The translations under genes were made by a program, and so were the position numbers. Below are positions 37,991-49,779 of a stretch of DNA of 64,000 bases, piece by piece. The notes under the pieces are model-generated. The model was not told where the DNA came from and did no database searches. It saw nothing but the letters and a program-made list of their open reading frames with translations. Origin of the DNA: Ursus arctos (taxonomy: Eukaryota > Chordata > Mammalia > Carnivora > Ursidae); contig NW_026623100.1 of assembly GCF_023065955.2 (NCBI RefSeq), forward strand, positions 9,212,501-9,276,500, in the 5' to 3' direction. Numbering within the stretch: the stretch's first letter is position 1; each line of letters starts with the position of its first letter.

Positions 37991-38167
37991 GCCCCCTTCT
38001 GGGTCAGTGAAGGCAGGAGAGCAGCAGGGGTGCCAGCTGCGGTGAGGGACTGTGGAATGGGTGGTGCCGAAAGGAGATGGTGCCCCTCCGCTGTGGCCTG
38101 GGGCCCAGCACCAGACTTTTGACCCCTAAAACAGAAGGATAAAGAATTTGTGATCACATGTGATCAC

Positions 38168-39760
38168 ATGATCACCAGGAAACGCATCCACTCCGGAGTG
38201 GCTGTCTTTCCAGGACCTGGCCCATCCCCTTTGCCAACCCTCTCAGCAGGAAGGGCGAGACCGCTCTGTCAAAAGAAAAAGAAACTTCTTACTGCTTGGC
38301 TCTTCCCCTAAGATGGCTATGAGATGCACAGCCTGGCCCTGTTAGAGCTCCGTATTCCAGATGAAACCTCGGAAGATGACTTGGGAAAAAAACAGAAAGT
38401 GACGGGCCATTGTTTCAGAAAGAAGGGGGAAAACAGAAATGGAGAGGCTTGGACAGGAAACAGAAGCAAGCAGCCGACTTCTTCCCCTAGCAGCCACAGT
38501 GTTGCAGACTCCCCCCAGACAGAGCCTGAAGCTGTCGGTCAGCTGCCAAGTGCACGAGCTTCCCAGGGACAGACGCCACCACGGGGCAGAAGCATAGGAG
38601 AGCAGGTCTCTGCTGTGTTTCCAGGTCCCTCTCCCTTCGCTTCTTTGCCACTTCAAGACTCTTTCAGGAATGCATTTTTGAGAAATTTCCAGTAAGAGCC
38701 TGAGGAGCAGAACCTAGCAATTAGCATAAACACAGCTCTGGAAATAAACAGCAGACCCTTAAAAGCTCAGCTCACCAAGGAGGGCCACCAGATTGCGGCT
38801 GGGGAAAGTAACTTTTTGGTGTTTTGTTTTCACACAACCCATGTGGCTGGAGCCAGGGCCTTGAAGCTCGAGGCAGGGAGGGGGTACTTAGGTTGGGGGA
38901 TACCTGGTTTGTACCCAGAGCTGGTTCTATGGTGCTTTCTTCCTGTCACCCGCCTCCAGACAAGGCAAGACCCCTCTCCCCTCCGGAGCTGCTGTTGACA
39001 GGAGAACAGGCCCTGAGAGACCCTGAGGCCCTACCTAGGTCCCTGCTGCAATTGAAATCAACACATGAATAAAGCTACATAAAAGCAAAATGTAGCACCC
39101 AAGTAAGTTATGACGTTGCCAGACTATTCTTCAGCATGTGGCATTTTGAGCCATTCCTGTGCACGGTAGTGAGGGAAGAGCTGCAGCGCCCCTAGGAGGT
39201 GAGCTAGCAAACACGCTTCAGTGCCTCAATCCCAGTCAGGGCAAGGTGCGTCAGCAAAGCCAAGAGGAAAAGGAGCTCAGGGACAAGTCACCTCGGTGTC
39301 CACCCCAGCTGAGTGACTAACCCAGGTCCAGCGGTGTCTAGGCCCCGGTTTCCCGCTAGTGGGAGGGGGGTCTTAGGCTGGGCAGAGAGAGAGCCCCCCA
39401 GCCCGACGCCCTGCTGAAACCACTTGAGGATCCTGAGTGTTCCACCCTGGAAAGAGCCACACCCAGATCCGTGGGAAGAGGGGGATCCTAAGCCTCCATG
39501 TAACCAGAAGTGCCCTCCTTAAGCTCCGCTGGATCTGGGGGCACTTTGGCCGATGGAAACGTGGAGCCATCGTCAGGGATGACAGCTAGTCCGGGGTCAT
39601 TTGTATGCTGTATTGTCAATTTAGTGGGTTGTGACCATCATTTCCAAGCAATGACATAAAGCGAAGAGAACGGAAACCTGCAGAATGCCCTGCATAGAGT
39701 TAAGTCCAGCTACAGTCCCGAGCCACCACGGACGGCATGGGTGGTAATGTGAAATGCATG
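38168..39760. other. Intergenic stretch, nothing recognised
   Basis: A + strand frame at 38324-38695 is open but shows no domain and has no supporting splice or promoter context. The ERVL 3' LTR should lie near the left end but was not identified. Confidence 0.35.
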
Positions 39761-39931
39761 TTTTTAAAGATTTATTTATTTTAGAGCACGAGTTGGGCGG
39801 GGGAGAATCTCAAGCTGACTCCCCACTGAGCGGGGAGCCTGACGTGGGACTCAGCCTCACGACTCATGAGATCAAGGCCTGAGCTGAAACCAAGAGTCAG
39901 ATGCCCATCCGACTGAGCCACCCAGGCGCCC
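39761..39931 (-). mobile_element. CAN-SINE
   Basis: Minus strand: TTTTTAAAGATTTATTTATT, GAATCTCAAGCTGACTCC, the GAGCGGGGAGCCTGACG body and CCACCCAGGCGCCC. Near-exact duplications TGTGAAATGCAT / TGTGAAATGTAT flank it. Confidence 0.93.
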
Positions 39932-39939
39932 TGTGAAAT

Positions 39940-41684
39940 GTATTTCTTAATGGCAGGGGAGGGCCACAACACAAAATTTGGGAATCCTTGGTGGAGCCCA
40001 ACCCCACACATGAACCCACAGTAGTAGAGTGAAATGCTATGGTCCCAGGCTAATTCAGGCCTCCTGGATCCCTGCCTCTGGCCTGACCTCAGTCTGGGCA
40101 AGATCACTTCATCTGATTAACCTGACATCAGTCCCCGCCCGTAACAGAGAGCCAGAGAGCGTGGTCACAAAGGGTGGAACACGGCCTATGGCGTGCGGGG
40201 CAGCCTCTAGAGACCACGAATAGCGTCTGTGGAATGAGCACCTGGCATACAGTTGGCACTCAATATATGCGGTGGACGGCAGGGGAGGGAGGCTGCTCAA
40301 GAGTCTTCACAGAGCCAGGCCTAGAGGGGAAGGAGAGGAGCAGGGGTGTGCATGTGGGGGGCCCACATAATTCTTCACACTCACGACCTGCCCTCCTAGA
40401 TACTCAGGCCAGATTTCCTTTCCCGGGACCCACTATTCTTCTTCCTCCCAGTCGTGAAGTGGGGGCTCTGACCCCAGCATCACGCACGCCGTGCTCCACT
40501 TCTAGAGAATGAGACAGAGGCCCTGCAGCCCTCCTGGCCAGGAAGGAGCTGCATCTCTCACCCCTCCATACACAAGGAGAGTGAGGGCCCCAGTATCCCA
40601 TAGGCCATTGTGCCCCAACACGGCACTGGGGACACCCGCGGTGGCACAGAAGAGCAGTTAGCACTGAGCCACCAGCCACCAAGCCAGGACTAGAGGCCCC
40701 ACGGGCCTGCAAAGGGACAGACCCATTTGTTGGCCAAGGTCCCAGAAATGGAGCATCGGGGTACCCTCAAACCCACGTTCAAGACTGCACCAGTGTCGCC
40801 TGCCCCAGAGCCCTCTCCACCTGGTGGATTGTCCTCCTATGGTCACTGGGCCTGGAGAGACTCGCTGTAACCTGGGGGATGAGGTGTGCCGGGACTGGCC
40901 GGAGGCATCTGCCCCCACCTGTGAGTGAACACAATTGCTATCCTGAACTGTTCCTGCAAGAACTGTGAATCACCCTTTTCAGAGGCACGCCCTGCAGTCT
41001 GACAAAATCCTATTTATCACCTGGGAGGACACTCTCAGTAGAGCCATGGGACACTGCTCAGCGAAGAGGAGGGCGGCGGACTCTTGGAAGGAGCGGGCTC
41101 CTGCTGCACGGTGTGAGGAGGACCTGGGGAAGTGGATCGGTGGTGTGCTGGCTGCTGCTTCTGCCGTGGGAGGAGGAGATGTGGTTTAGGATTAGCTCAG
41201 GGTAGGGTGCCCTCCCAAGCAACAGTGGTTCTGTATTTGGGGTCCCTAGTAAAGGAGAGGAACAAAGTGGGTCTGGGGATGTCAGGGGTTAGAAGGCACT
41301 GGTCACTTAAAGAGGTGGTCAGAGTGGCATTTTCCTGCTGCAGCCTGACCTTTGGGAGAAATGTTGTTTCCTGGGAACCCTGCAGCTGGCTCTCTGAGTC
41401 TGTCCTCCCAGCCTGGCTGACATCAAGGCTGCTGTCTCTTTATAGTCTAAGCTGGCTTTACAATTTCAGTTTTGACAGGTTCTTACTCTTTCACTGGGGT
41501 AGGTATTCAGAAATCTATTGAACAAGTATTCACTCTAAGCACGACTCCCTAGAGCACAGGCAGGCTCCTTATACCTATAATGTACCTCTCAAAACAAGGA
41601 TGGTCTTTTTAACGTGCTTACATACAACAAATGCCTAGGGAATAAATGCATGCATGAGAGAATGAGTTACGTGTGTTAAATACC
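39940..41684. other. Intergenic stretch, nothing recognised
   Basis: Moderately GC-rich sequence with no repeat I can name and no gene-like splicing pattern. Confidence 0.4.
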
Positions 41685-41885
41685 ATTTTGAGGATTTTTA
41701 TGTGCTAAGTGCTTCATATATATATATCAGCTCGTTTATTCCAACATTATGAAAACCTCATGGGGTGATCTACATTTCGGATAAGGAAACTGAGGTTTTG
41801 AGAGATTAAGGAACTTGCACAAGGTCACAGTAAATGTGCATTTGGGACCTGAAGACAGACAAGACAGGTTTAACTCCAAAACCTA
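41685..41885 (+). mobile_element. MIR SINE
   Basis: The + strand follows the MIR order: TTATGTGCTAAGTGCTTCATAT, CATTATGAAAACCTCATGGGGT, GATAAGGAAACTGAGG, AAGGAACTTGCACAAGGTCACA, then a weak 3' end. Confidence 0.85.
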
Positions 41886-42183
41886 TAGGCTGAGATCAAG
41901 AATGATACTATTCCCTTAGCAACCTGTCGGCCTCAATTTGTTGAATTTCTCTCCATATGTTCTGGGCTCCTCAAAGGCAAGGACCTTGTTCTAATTCATT
42001 TCCCCACTGTCTTGCACAGAGCTCAACTTTAGGCTTTCATATATATTTGATGAATCAATGAATAAAAGAAGAAAGGGAGCGACAGAGAGAAGGGAGGGAG
42101 AGAACAGAAAGAAGGGAAGGAGGGAGGGAATGAGGGCGGAAGCATCCATTTGTGAATATCTCTTCCGTCGGACAATCGATGTT

Positions 42184-42199
42184 CTGCGCCATCTGCTGG
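42184..42199 (-). promoter_or_regulatory. CTCF-like binding site
   Basis: The minus strand reads CCAGCAGATGGCGCAG, which fits the CTCF core CCASYAGRKGGCRS at nearly every position. It sits in a non-repetitive, CpG-containing stretch (42140-42420) of otherwise AT-rich surroundings. Confidence 0.5.
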
Positions 42200-43138
42200 A
42201 TGTGCTGCAGTACTGCAGAGGCTCCAGTGCGCGGTCCGCAGGGGTTCCCACCTGGCCCTCTGCCTACGCCTGATGGTTTTCCGAAGAACTTCACCAAAAT
42301 AATAAAAGTCTCTAGCGAGATCCCGTGACAAATATCTGTAGGAGAACAAACCACAAACGCCATTGCCCAGGCAATTGATCGTGGAGATCCGACTGTCAAC
42401 GTTTCTCTTCATTATCAGAAATGCTAGGCAGAGTTGGACTTCCTTTTACAGAAGAGTGGGGAAAATTCTGGTTGTAAACTCAACTCCATTTTCCCACTGA
42501 TCTATATTGTGCTGTCCCGTGATTTCTGTTTGATCGTCACAGTCTCATTTTAAGTTTCTCTGTCCTTGGGCGATTTTGCCAACTAGCTAATATGTAAAAA
42601 TATTTTATACTTAAAAATACTGGAGACCTCCAGTTAAAGGAACACTAGAAGGAGTTCTTTTCCGAAGCCAAGAGCCTTTTTTACAAGCAAAGGGATTGGT
42701 CTATTTCATACATTTAAAAGATTTCTTACAATTCTGGGCTCAAGTGTCCAAATAGTAAAAGATGATAGCCTGAAGGGATGTCAACCCGACAGAGCCTAGA
42801 GTCATGAGAGTCATGTGGAAGATTTCACCCAGATTACAAGGTCATCCGCAGGGCAGGAAGTGGGGGGAAGGGTCTGGGTGAAATGTACCTGGCCGAACTT
42901 GTCTATTTAGACCGGACTGTTTGATCTAATGCTCTGCCCTTTAGGACAGGGTGGTAGTGGCAGAAACGCCCTACTCCTCAAAAGGAATGTTTTAGTGCTG
43001 TTTCTCCATGCTTTCATTGAAGGATCAATGAGGCCTGCCAAGGATAAATCATGATAAATGCCCAGGAGCAGCTTTGGATTGGGCCCCTTATGGCAAAATA
43101 CCTATACCTGGTGGAGCCCTGCTGTAGTGTGAGGACTG

Positions 43139-43720
43139 TTGCGGAAAGCCAAGTTCGGCAGCTCACGGCTAAAAAACCAACACTCGAGAAACAAATGTTG
43201 GTTGGGGAGAAAAATTGCTTTATTCAGGAGGCCAGCAACCTGGGGAGATGGTGGACTGATGTCCAAAGATCATCTCCTGGGCTCTGGGTTAAGGAGCGGG
43301 TTTTATTTTTTAAAGGGGAAATTCAGGGTAGGAGATGAAATATGCATTAATGAGAAGAGTGGGAAAACTTAGGACTACTCATGGGGAGAGATGGAGCGTG
43401 TGCCTCGAGCATCCCATGTTCACTTTGGGGTGGAGACTTCAAATCAGAACGAGGTAGAATCCAGCCCTTGATGTCAAGAGGTTCTCTTAGAGCAAGGATA
43501 GGGGCCATGGGCGTGCTCTGAAAACCAGTATAAACTGGATGGGTCCTGGGCTCCTTATCTTGAATAAGGAATAGGGGGCCCTGCCTGTTCCCAGGCTGGA
43601 ACCCTATCAGCTGACCTTGAGCCAGGCTTCTGCAGAGACAGCTGGTGGATTGGTTAGTGGGGTCTGGAAAGACACAGTAGCTGATTAGGGGGAAACAGTT
43701 CTTTGAAAAACACGCTTTAA
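43139..43720 (-). mobile_element. LTR-like block (minus)
   Basis: On the minus strand an AATAAA (about 43222 on +) is followed within 90 bp by a TTTGGTTTTTT-type stretch and an end GGCTTTCCGCAACA, the layout of an LTR polyadenylation and U5 region. The left boundary near 43139 is inferred from the terminal CA; the right boundary is a guess. Confidence 0.4.
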
Positions 43721-43794
43721 ACTTTCTGCTGGTTTCAACCTCATTAACCCTATGATGCTTGGTTTCAAGCCCATGGAATTTGGAGTAACATCCA

Positions 43795-43950
43795 GGTTCA
43801 GATTTTGTCTCCATCTCTCACTAGCTGTACTGCAGGTGACAACCTCACTAAACTTCATTTTTCTCACCTGTGAAATAGAATATAGACTCCGTCTGGCAGG
43901 TTATTCTGAGGATAAATGAGGCAGTGTACGTAAGCACGGTAGGCACTGGA
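43795..43950 (+). mobile_element. MIR SINE fragment
   Basis: GGTTCAGATTTTGTCTCC, CACTAGCTGTACTGCAGG, AACTTCATTTTTCTCACCTGTG and TGAGGATAAATGAGGCAGTG follow the MIR order. Confidence 0.75.
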
Positions 43951-44008
43951 AAAAGTGGGCACCGTAAGCTTTGTAGTTACAGAGGAGGCTTCTAGTTGTC
44001 TGTGTCTT

Positions 44009-44021
44009 CATTTTCTTTCCT

Positions 44022-44075
<54 letters not shown>

Positions 44076-44080
44076 TTTTT

Positions 44081-44132
<52 letters not shown>
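44009..44132. repeat. Long (CTTT)n microsatellite
   Basis: A roughly 120-bp CTTT array with a short imperfection near 44070-44080. It abuts the SINE at 44133 in the A-tail position. Confidence 0.98.
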
Positions 44133-44133
<1 letters not shown>

Positions 44134-44312
44134 TTTTAAGATTTATTTATTTATTGGGGGGGGTAGGGACAGAGGGAGAGAGAGAATCCTTAAGCGGACT
44201 CCCTGCTGAGCATGGAGCCGGACACGGGGCTCGGTCCCAGGACCCGGAGATCATGACCTGTGCCAAAAATCAAGAGTCGGCTGCTTAAGCGACTGAGCCG
44301 CCGAGGTGCCTC
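44133..44312 (-). mobile_element. CAN-SINE with CTTT-expanded tail
   Basis: Minus strand: TTTTAAGATTTATTTATTTATT, the AGCATGGAGCCGGACACGGGG body and a head ending CTGAGCCGCCGAGGTGCC. Its 3' tail is the CTTT array to the left. Confidence 0.92.
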
Positions 44313-44694
44313 TCTCCTTTCTTTCTTAGTAATGTGCCCAGCTTACAAAACTACAGTTCCAAGCCTCTTTATGGATAGGGATGACCAATAAGAAATAAGG
44401 GAAGTTATTGGAAAATAGGGAAAGCTATTTAAAAGGAAGTTTTCACCTCTGGCAAATGAGGTTTTGCTCTTGTTCTTTCTTTTTTCTGCATGGAACTCAG
44501 AATCAACGGGTGAGTCTCTAGCAACCCGGTTGTGACCATGATGTAACCTTGTAGATAGAATTTGTTCTTCGGGGCTGATGAAGCAGAGGGCAGAGGAGCT
44601 GAGGTCTCAGATGGCGTTGTGGAGCCACCAGAGCAGTCTGGGCCGCCTAACTCTGAGGGACTTCAGTTAATATTGATTCAGGCAGGCTGGGTCT

Positions 44695-45290
44695 GAAGAC
44701 CCAGAGGGGGTCCTAAAGGACCAGCCAAGAGGGTCCTTGGCTTTGCACAGGATAGAAATCAAATATGAATTGGAGAAAGTGAAAACAGTTTCTTGACTAG
44801 TGATAGAGTCTATCAGATATAATGTCTGGGAGATTCGGAAAGGAAAGGAGAATGAGTCTCCTGGTCACTTGGGGTTAGGGGTTTATATTGGGAAGGGGGT
44901 TGAGGATATGTGTTCCTTCAGGAATCTAGGGTACGGTCCAATCAAAGGCAAGTGACAAGTGAATGATAGGTGTTATTTCATAAGTCATTGAAGGTAGGGG
45001 TACAGATGCCAGCATCAGCCGAGTTTTGTTCGAAGCTAATGTCCTGGAACATGTTTGGGATCTGGTTCTTCTTACATGTTATCAGGTGTCTGGGAGCTTA
45101 GGATGAAACTCAGAGAATGATGAAATTTCCCCTTGAAGTGGGAACACGGCTTCTTTGGTTTACTCAGATGCAAAATATAGAGCATGAGTAAATAGGGCCT
45201 AGCAGAAGAACAGCAGAGACGGAGCCTTTCTAAAATGGAGTCCCTTTCAGTTTCCCTATCTCAATAGGAGAGAAAACAACCCCTACCTTC
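44695..45290 (-). mobile_element. LTR-like block (minus), unclassified
   Basis: The start, AAAGGACCAGCCAAGAGGGTCCTTGGCTTTGCACAGGATAGAAATCAAATATG, has the look of a retroviral LTR end read in antisense. No partner LTR or internal region was found. Confidence 0.3.
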
Positions 45291-45541
45291 TTTAAGCCAC
45301 CATGACTTGACAGCCATATGCAAACCCTTGCTGGGTGGCTCTAAGGGGAGACTTCCTAACACTTCTGGCCCTTACTTTCATTTATAAAATAAAGGGGTGT
45401 CTTAGATCACCCCCAAGGACCTTCCAACTCTTGCATGACAGGCCCCCATTTCCACTTCCTGAGTCTGGAGTTTATACCACAGCAGTTTCCTTGGTGGTAC
45501 CTGCCTGCTTTTATCTTTTCTCTAGGATGCAGTGGTCTGGT

Positions 45542-45642
45542 CTGGGGCGGGGGAGGGGGGGTGACAGGGGGAGGGGATGTAGGGTGTGGTGTTAGGGGTG
45601 GTGGCGTTGTGGAGGAAGGAGCCAGGGGGAGGGGTGCATAGA
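45542..45642 (+). other. G-run cluster (G-quadruplex-prone)
   Basis: The + strand contains many G runs of 3-7 bases within 100 bp (GGGGCGGGGGAGGGGGGG, CAGGGGGAGGGG, CCAGGGGGAGGGG). No promoter or gene adjoins it. Confidence 0.7.
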
Positions 45643-46370
45643 GGGCAGAAATGGACCTTGAGGTTAGCTGTCCTGGTCATCGTATCGCCGTGTTGCTGGC
45701 CCTCAAATGCTGCCTTAAGGGGACGCTCTCAGTCCACTTCCTGAGCTCAAGGGTTCCCGTGGTCAGCAGGCTGGAATGATATTTGTTCCCACAAGTTCAG
45801 CCTGTGTCTTCCCTGAGAGCTGCTTGCTTTGCCTGCCTCCTCGGTGGAATGAAAGCAAAACTTCTAGCAAAAGCCATCAGTCAGATGATTTTTTTAAAAC
45901 GATGAACTATCAGCAAGTGGCTACACTGGGAAATGGCCACGTGGGGTCACTGCACACTCAGGAATGAAGGGACACCAGCCGGGGAGTGGGGGGAGGGGGA
46001 GGTGGGCTGTCAGGCAAAGTTGAATTTGAGAAAGGAGCCACCCTTGGAAAGGATGAAGACGTTAAGACATTCCTTTCCTACAAAGCTGAGCTGACCAGGA
46101 CACAGCTGCCTCCTAAAGTCAGGAGGCAAGTGTCTTAATGTAGAAAACAGGCTTCCGGAATATTACCGTTTTATTATTTTCGTTGTTACTGGATTTTGGA
46201 ATTCTTTAGTGATCTTTTTTTGGCTCACAGCTGATAAAAGCTATCAGTCTTGTCTCTAAAAAGGTCAAATACCCACTAAAATAAATCAAGGCCAAAGCCT
46301 TTGAGTCAAAGGGTCCTGATGCGAGTGAGTGTCTGCTGGTAGTTGGTTTTGGTGTAAAATGATTGCTATG
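45643..46370. other. Intergenic stretch, nothing recognised
   Basis: No coding frame, RNA gene or named repeat could be supported here. Confidence 0.4.
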
Positions 46371-46371
46371 C

Positions 46372-46490
46372 CAGCCCCAGACATAGGTTTGGATCTCATG
46401 TTGGCTGGGTGACCTCGAGTGAGATGCTTCACTTCCTGGGACCTTTATTTTTTTATTTATAAAGTGGGAAATCTATTCTCTACCTTGGTT
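46372..46490 (+). mobile_element. MIR SINE fragment
   Basis: GGTTTGGATCTCATGTTGGCTGGGTGACCTCGAGTGAGATGCTTCACTTCCTGGGACCTT and a following AAAGTGGGAAAT match the middle of a MIR element. Confidence 0.7.
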
Positions 46491-47540
46491 TGAAGTTAAT
46501 GTGCGAAGAGCACTTGTCAGTACTAGGTGCGTGGTGAGCAATCACCATGATCTTGTTGCTCCCGAGGGAGGGAGTACAGAAGACAGGCCTGGGGGAGAGG
46601 ATGATGGGCTCGGACATAAGTTTGGACGTGTTGGCAGTATTCTGGGAGAGGCGATGGAGGTGCAGCAGACAGGGGGCTCAGGACAGCGGGGACTGTTCTC
46701 TAGGATGGTGCAGAGGTGGGGCCATCCCCATGTAACTAAAGTCACCACAAGTGGTGTGGACCAGTGCTTCCCACACTTTAACAAGTTCAGAAGCATCTGG
46801 AGGGCTGTTAAAACACAGGTTGTGGGGATGGCCAACCCCAAATACCATGCAATTTGTAACCAGTTATTTTCAGGGTCCACAACACGAGGCCTGCACTGGC
46901 CGTTCTCCAGTGGCTGGTCTAAAGCCAACAGTGAACTTGAGAATTTCCAGTCGACTTGAATCGTGCCTTAGGTAGTGTCCAGCAGGGCACCCCTGACCCC
47001 ACACCATCATCTTGTTCCTTTGTTTTTGCCCCCAAAAGATTCCATTTGATCGAAGGATTCCGTGGCTTTAAAACAGTGAAGATCATTGATCTAAAGCAGT
47101 GGGTGGTTCTCTATGGACATCCCCTGATCAGCCGCACCAGCGCCATCCGGGAACTGGCCGGACAGGCAGACTCTTGGGCCCCACCCAGACCTACGTCTCA
47201 GCAACAGGTGGGAACAGCAAGCCGGGGGTTAACAAGCCCCAGGTGATGTTGAGGTCATTAAAGCCTGAGAAGCATGGATGCAAAGCAAGTGTGGGCCCAA
47301 AGCCCGTGCTCCGTGGCAGACGTGCTCTAGGATCATTCTCCGTAGTGGCTCCTCCCTGTTTGGCATCCCAGCCCCCACCCTGCCCCCTGCCCCTCATTAG
47401 ACTCCAGGTGTTGCTCTTCCGTCTCTCAGCTCCCTGCTCTGGCACCGGGCAGCGGATAGTGAAAGGCTAACCAGGCACACTCATTTCTACCGGATTTCCA
47501 CCTGCAACAATGCATGCTTCCGTAAGAATCCTGAAAAAGA

Positions 47541-47738
47541 GGGACACCTGGGTGGCTCAGCCGGTTAAGTGTCTGCCTACGGTTCAGGTCATGATCCTGG
47601 GGTCCTGGGATCGAGTCTTGCATTGGGCTCCTTGTTCAGTGGGGAGCCTGCTTCTCCCTCTGCCCCTCCCCCTGCTTGTGCTGCGTGGGCTTGCTTGCTC
47701 GTGCTCTCTCTCATAAATAAATAAAATCTTTTTTTTTT
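47541..47738 (+). mobile_element. CAN-SINE (+)
   Basis: The + strand reads ACACCTGGGTGGCTCAGCCGGTTAAG with pol III A- and B-box-like segments (TGGCTCAGCCGG, GGGATCGAGTC), then a CT-rich stretch, ATAAATAAATAAAATC and a T run. No clean duplication was found. Confidence 0.93.
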
Positions 47739-47889
47739 TAAAGTAGGATCCACAGGGCGAGAGGCGGGTGCTGGGGTATTTTGTGGCCTTCTGACACCCT
47801 TTCAATGGCTAATGGTAATGGTCACTGTCGGTTGCACAATAATAGTAGTAATGACACCAAGACAACAAAAACAGCCACAGCGGCTGACA

Positions 47890-48075
47890 TTTGTGGGCAC
47901 TTTCTGGGTGCCAGCCACTGTTCTATGCCAACTTACTGGCTCTTCCCCACGAGCCACGAGGTTCTCAGAACTCTTACCCCATTTTACCCAGGAGGGAAGG
48001 GAGACTCGGAGGAGTTAAGTGACCTGGACTGTATTCACACATCTGGTAAGCGGGGGAGCAGCCTTTGCAGCCCAG
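47890..48075 (+). mobile_element. MIR SINE
   Basis: GGCACTTTCTGGGTGCCAGCCACTGTTCTATGCC, CCCATTTTACCCAGGAGGGAAGGGAGACTCGGAGGAGTTAAGTGACCTG fits a MIR core. Confidence 0.8.
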
Positions 48076-48299
48076 CTAGGGTGACCCCTGCCCCACACTG
48101 ACCCCCACCCCAGTGCTCTGCCCCCAGGGCTGCATGGAGATCTCTGAGGAGACCGTAATAGTGGGACAACTTATTGGATCTGATCAGGTCTACACCTCTT
48201 AAATTATCCAGGTACTCCTGTCAACTGACCATCCTACCCACACTCTCACATTAAGGAAGGAGACTTTGTGGGTTCTGAATTTCCATGTCAGATTGGGAG

Positions 48300-48500
48300 G
48301 CAGTAAATACAGCGAATCGAAGCACGGGCGTGACTGTTAACTTAGGAAGCCTGCTCAGGACAGTTTCTTAACTCCGGGCACTCAGTTTTCCCCTGTAAAA
48401 TAGGGATGAGAACGGTGCCTGCTTTTCTAGGGTTACTGTGAGGACCTGACAGGGGAACATACGTGAAGCATTCAGCACAGAACCAGGCGTCTAGCTGTTA
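48300..48500 (+). mobile_element. MIR SINE fragment
   Basis: TTTCTTAACTCCGGGCACTCAGTTTTCCCCTGTAAAATAGGGATGAGAACGGTGCCTGC and a following GTTACTGTGAGGACCTGACAGG match the MIR 3' half. Confidence 0.75.
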
Positions 48501-49740
48501 CTACGGACAACCAGCCAACCAGACCGTCAGTCCTTCCTGAGCACCCTAGTGCTGGACAGAAGCTTGGAGTCGCATCAGACACCAGAGGTCCTTGTCTGTG
48601 AGCAGAAGCAGAGGCAAGAAAGCCTCCCCCATTCCCGAGCCCGTTGTCCTGTGTCAGTGTTGCCGGCCACCAGCTGTCCCGGGAGCAGAGCCCTTCCAGG
48701 AGCCCCTGCTCGTCTGGCGACAGCCATCATTCAGGCTTCACATCTCAGGAGCTCAGGGCAAGGACGCCAGATGAAGGGGGAGGGGAGGGGTGGGCTGGCT
48801 CACAGAACCAAGGGTGGGGCTGTCTTGAGCGCACCTGTTCTATGCAGGACAGGCCCTGACGCCCCTGGGTTTACCCCAGGCCTTGGGGAGATACTTTGTG
48901 GGCACTTTCCAGGCGCCAGGTGCTTCTCTTTATTCACTCGCTTGCTCTTCCAACCGCACATGTCTTCCGTTTACAGCTTTACTGTATTCACCAAGGAATC
49001 CAGGGAGAGAGTTCATGAAAATGAGTGATGTCTGGGAGTCCCCAAAGCACCATGCCCTGAAAGCTGAGTCCCCAAGCTTTGCAGCCTCTGGTGTGGAGCC
49101 CCAGCCCCAGCTGCGACCTGGTAACACTGCAGGGGACATCCAACCGCTCTTCAGCACCTTCCCTTGCCCTTTGGCAACATCTGATTCCAAATTCCTCATC
49201 TCATCACCTGCTTTTCAGGCTTGGGGGCAGTGCTAGGATTTAGTACCAGTCCCTGACTTAGGTGGTTTATTTCTCAGTTCATCGAGGTAGCTTGCAGAGC
49301 AACCCATCCGCCACTCGGAAAGCCAGCCAAGTCCCTGCGTTTTGATCGTGGCTGTCATTACTATGAACACACCTGCTGGGGCGGGGCCCTGTGTGGCCAG
49401 GGCCCCCCCCCCCCACTGGCTGGATTGACGGAGTCCAGGCAGACATGCCCATGGGGACGGGTGGGTCTGGCCGGGTGCAGGGGCTGGTGACCATCTCAGG
49501 TGTTCTAGATAAATTCTTGTTGAGCACAATCTGATGGGAGTTTACAAGTGGAATGTTCCTCAACATAGTCGAAGTACGTCTCCTCAAGCTAAATGATACA
49601 GCAGTTCATGCAAACCATGGCTCTATAAACAAAGTGAAAAATGTGTCCCAGCGCTACCAAGTGCTCTTGTGAGTTTTCTAAAAGCCAGGAGGGTGTTTAC
49701 TGCAGGATGAATAAATAAGGAAAAATAAATACAATGCGAT
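48501..49740. other. Intergenic stretch, nothing recognised
   Basis: GC-moderate sequence. Overlapping open frames on both strands (for example 48549-49028 +) show no domain, so I do not call a gene. Confidence 0.35.
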
Positions 49741-49779
49741 ATGCATGGAAAAGAGAAATAAGAGGGATAAAAAAGAAAA

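Larger units (their letters stand above)
34750..38130 (+). pseudogene. ERVL-class endogenous retrovirus, decayed pol with dUTPase
   Basis: The + strand carries ordered remnants of an ERVL-type polyprotein. A retroviral aspartic-protease motif LLDTGSE lies at 35034-35054. Reverse-transcriptase and connection-domain fragments follow at about 35500-36080 and 36350-36530. An RNase H-like fragment with WKEDDWK lies at about 36800-36930, and dUTPase-like fragments at about 37690-37990. A dUTPase after the integrase position is a known trait of the ERVL group. Stops and frameshifts occur throughout, and the integrase region is barely recognisable. No envelope gene was seen. The whole is inactive. 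Assignment is by family resemblance from memory, not by a search. Confidence 0.72.

Noticed and set aside
38324..38695. + strand 123-codon open frame
   Set aside because: Low-complexity polar composition, no homologue recognised, no splice or promoter signal.
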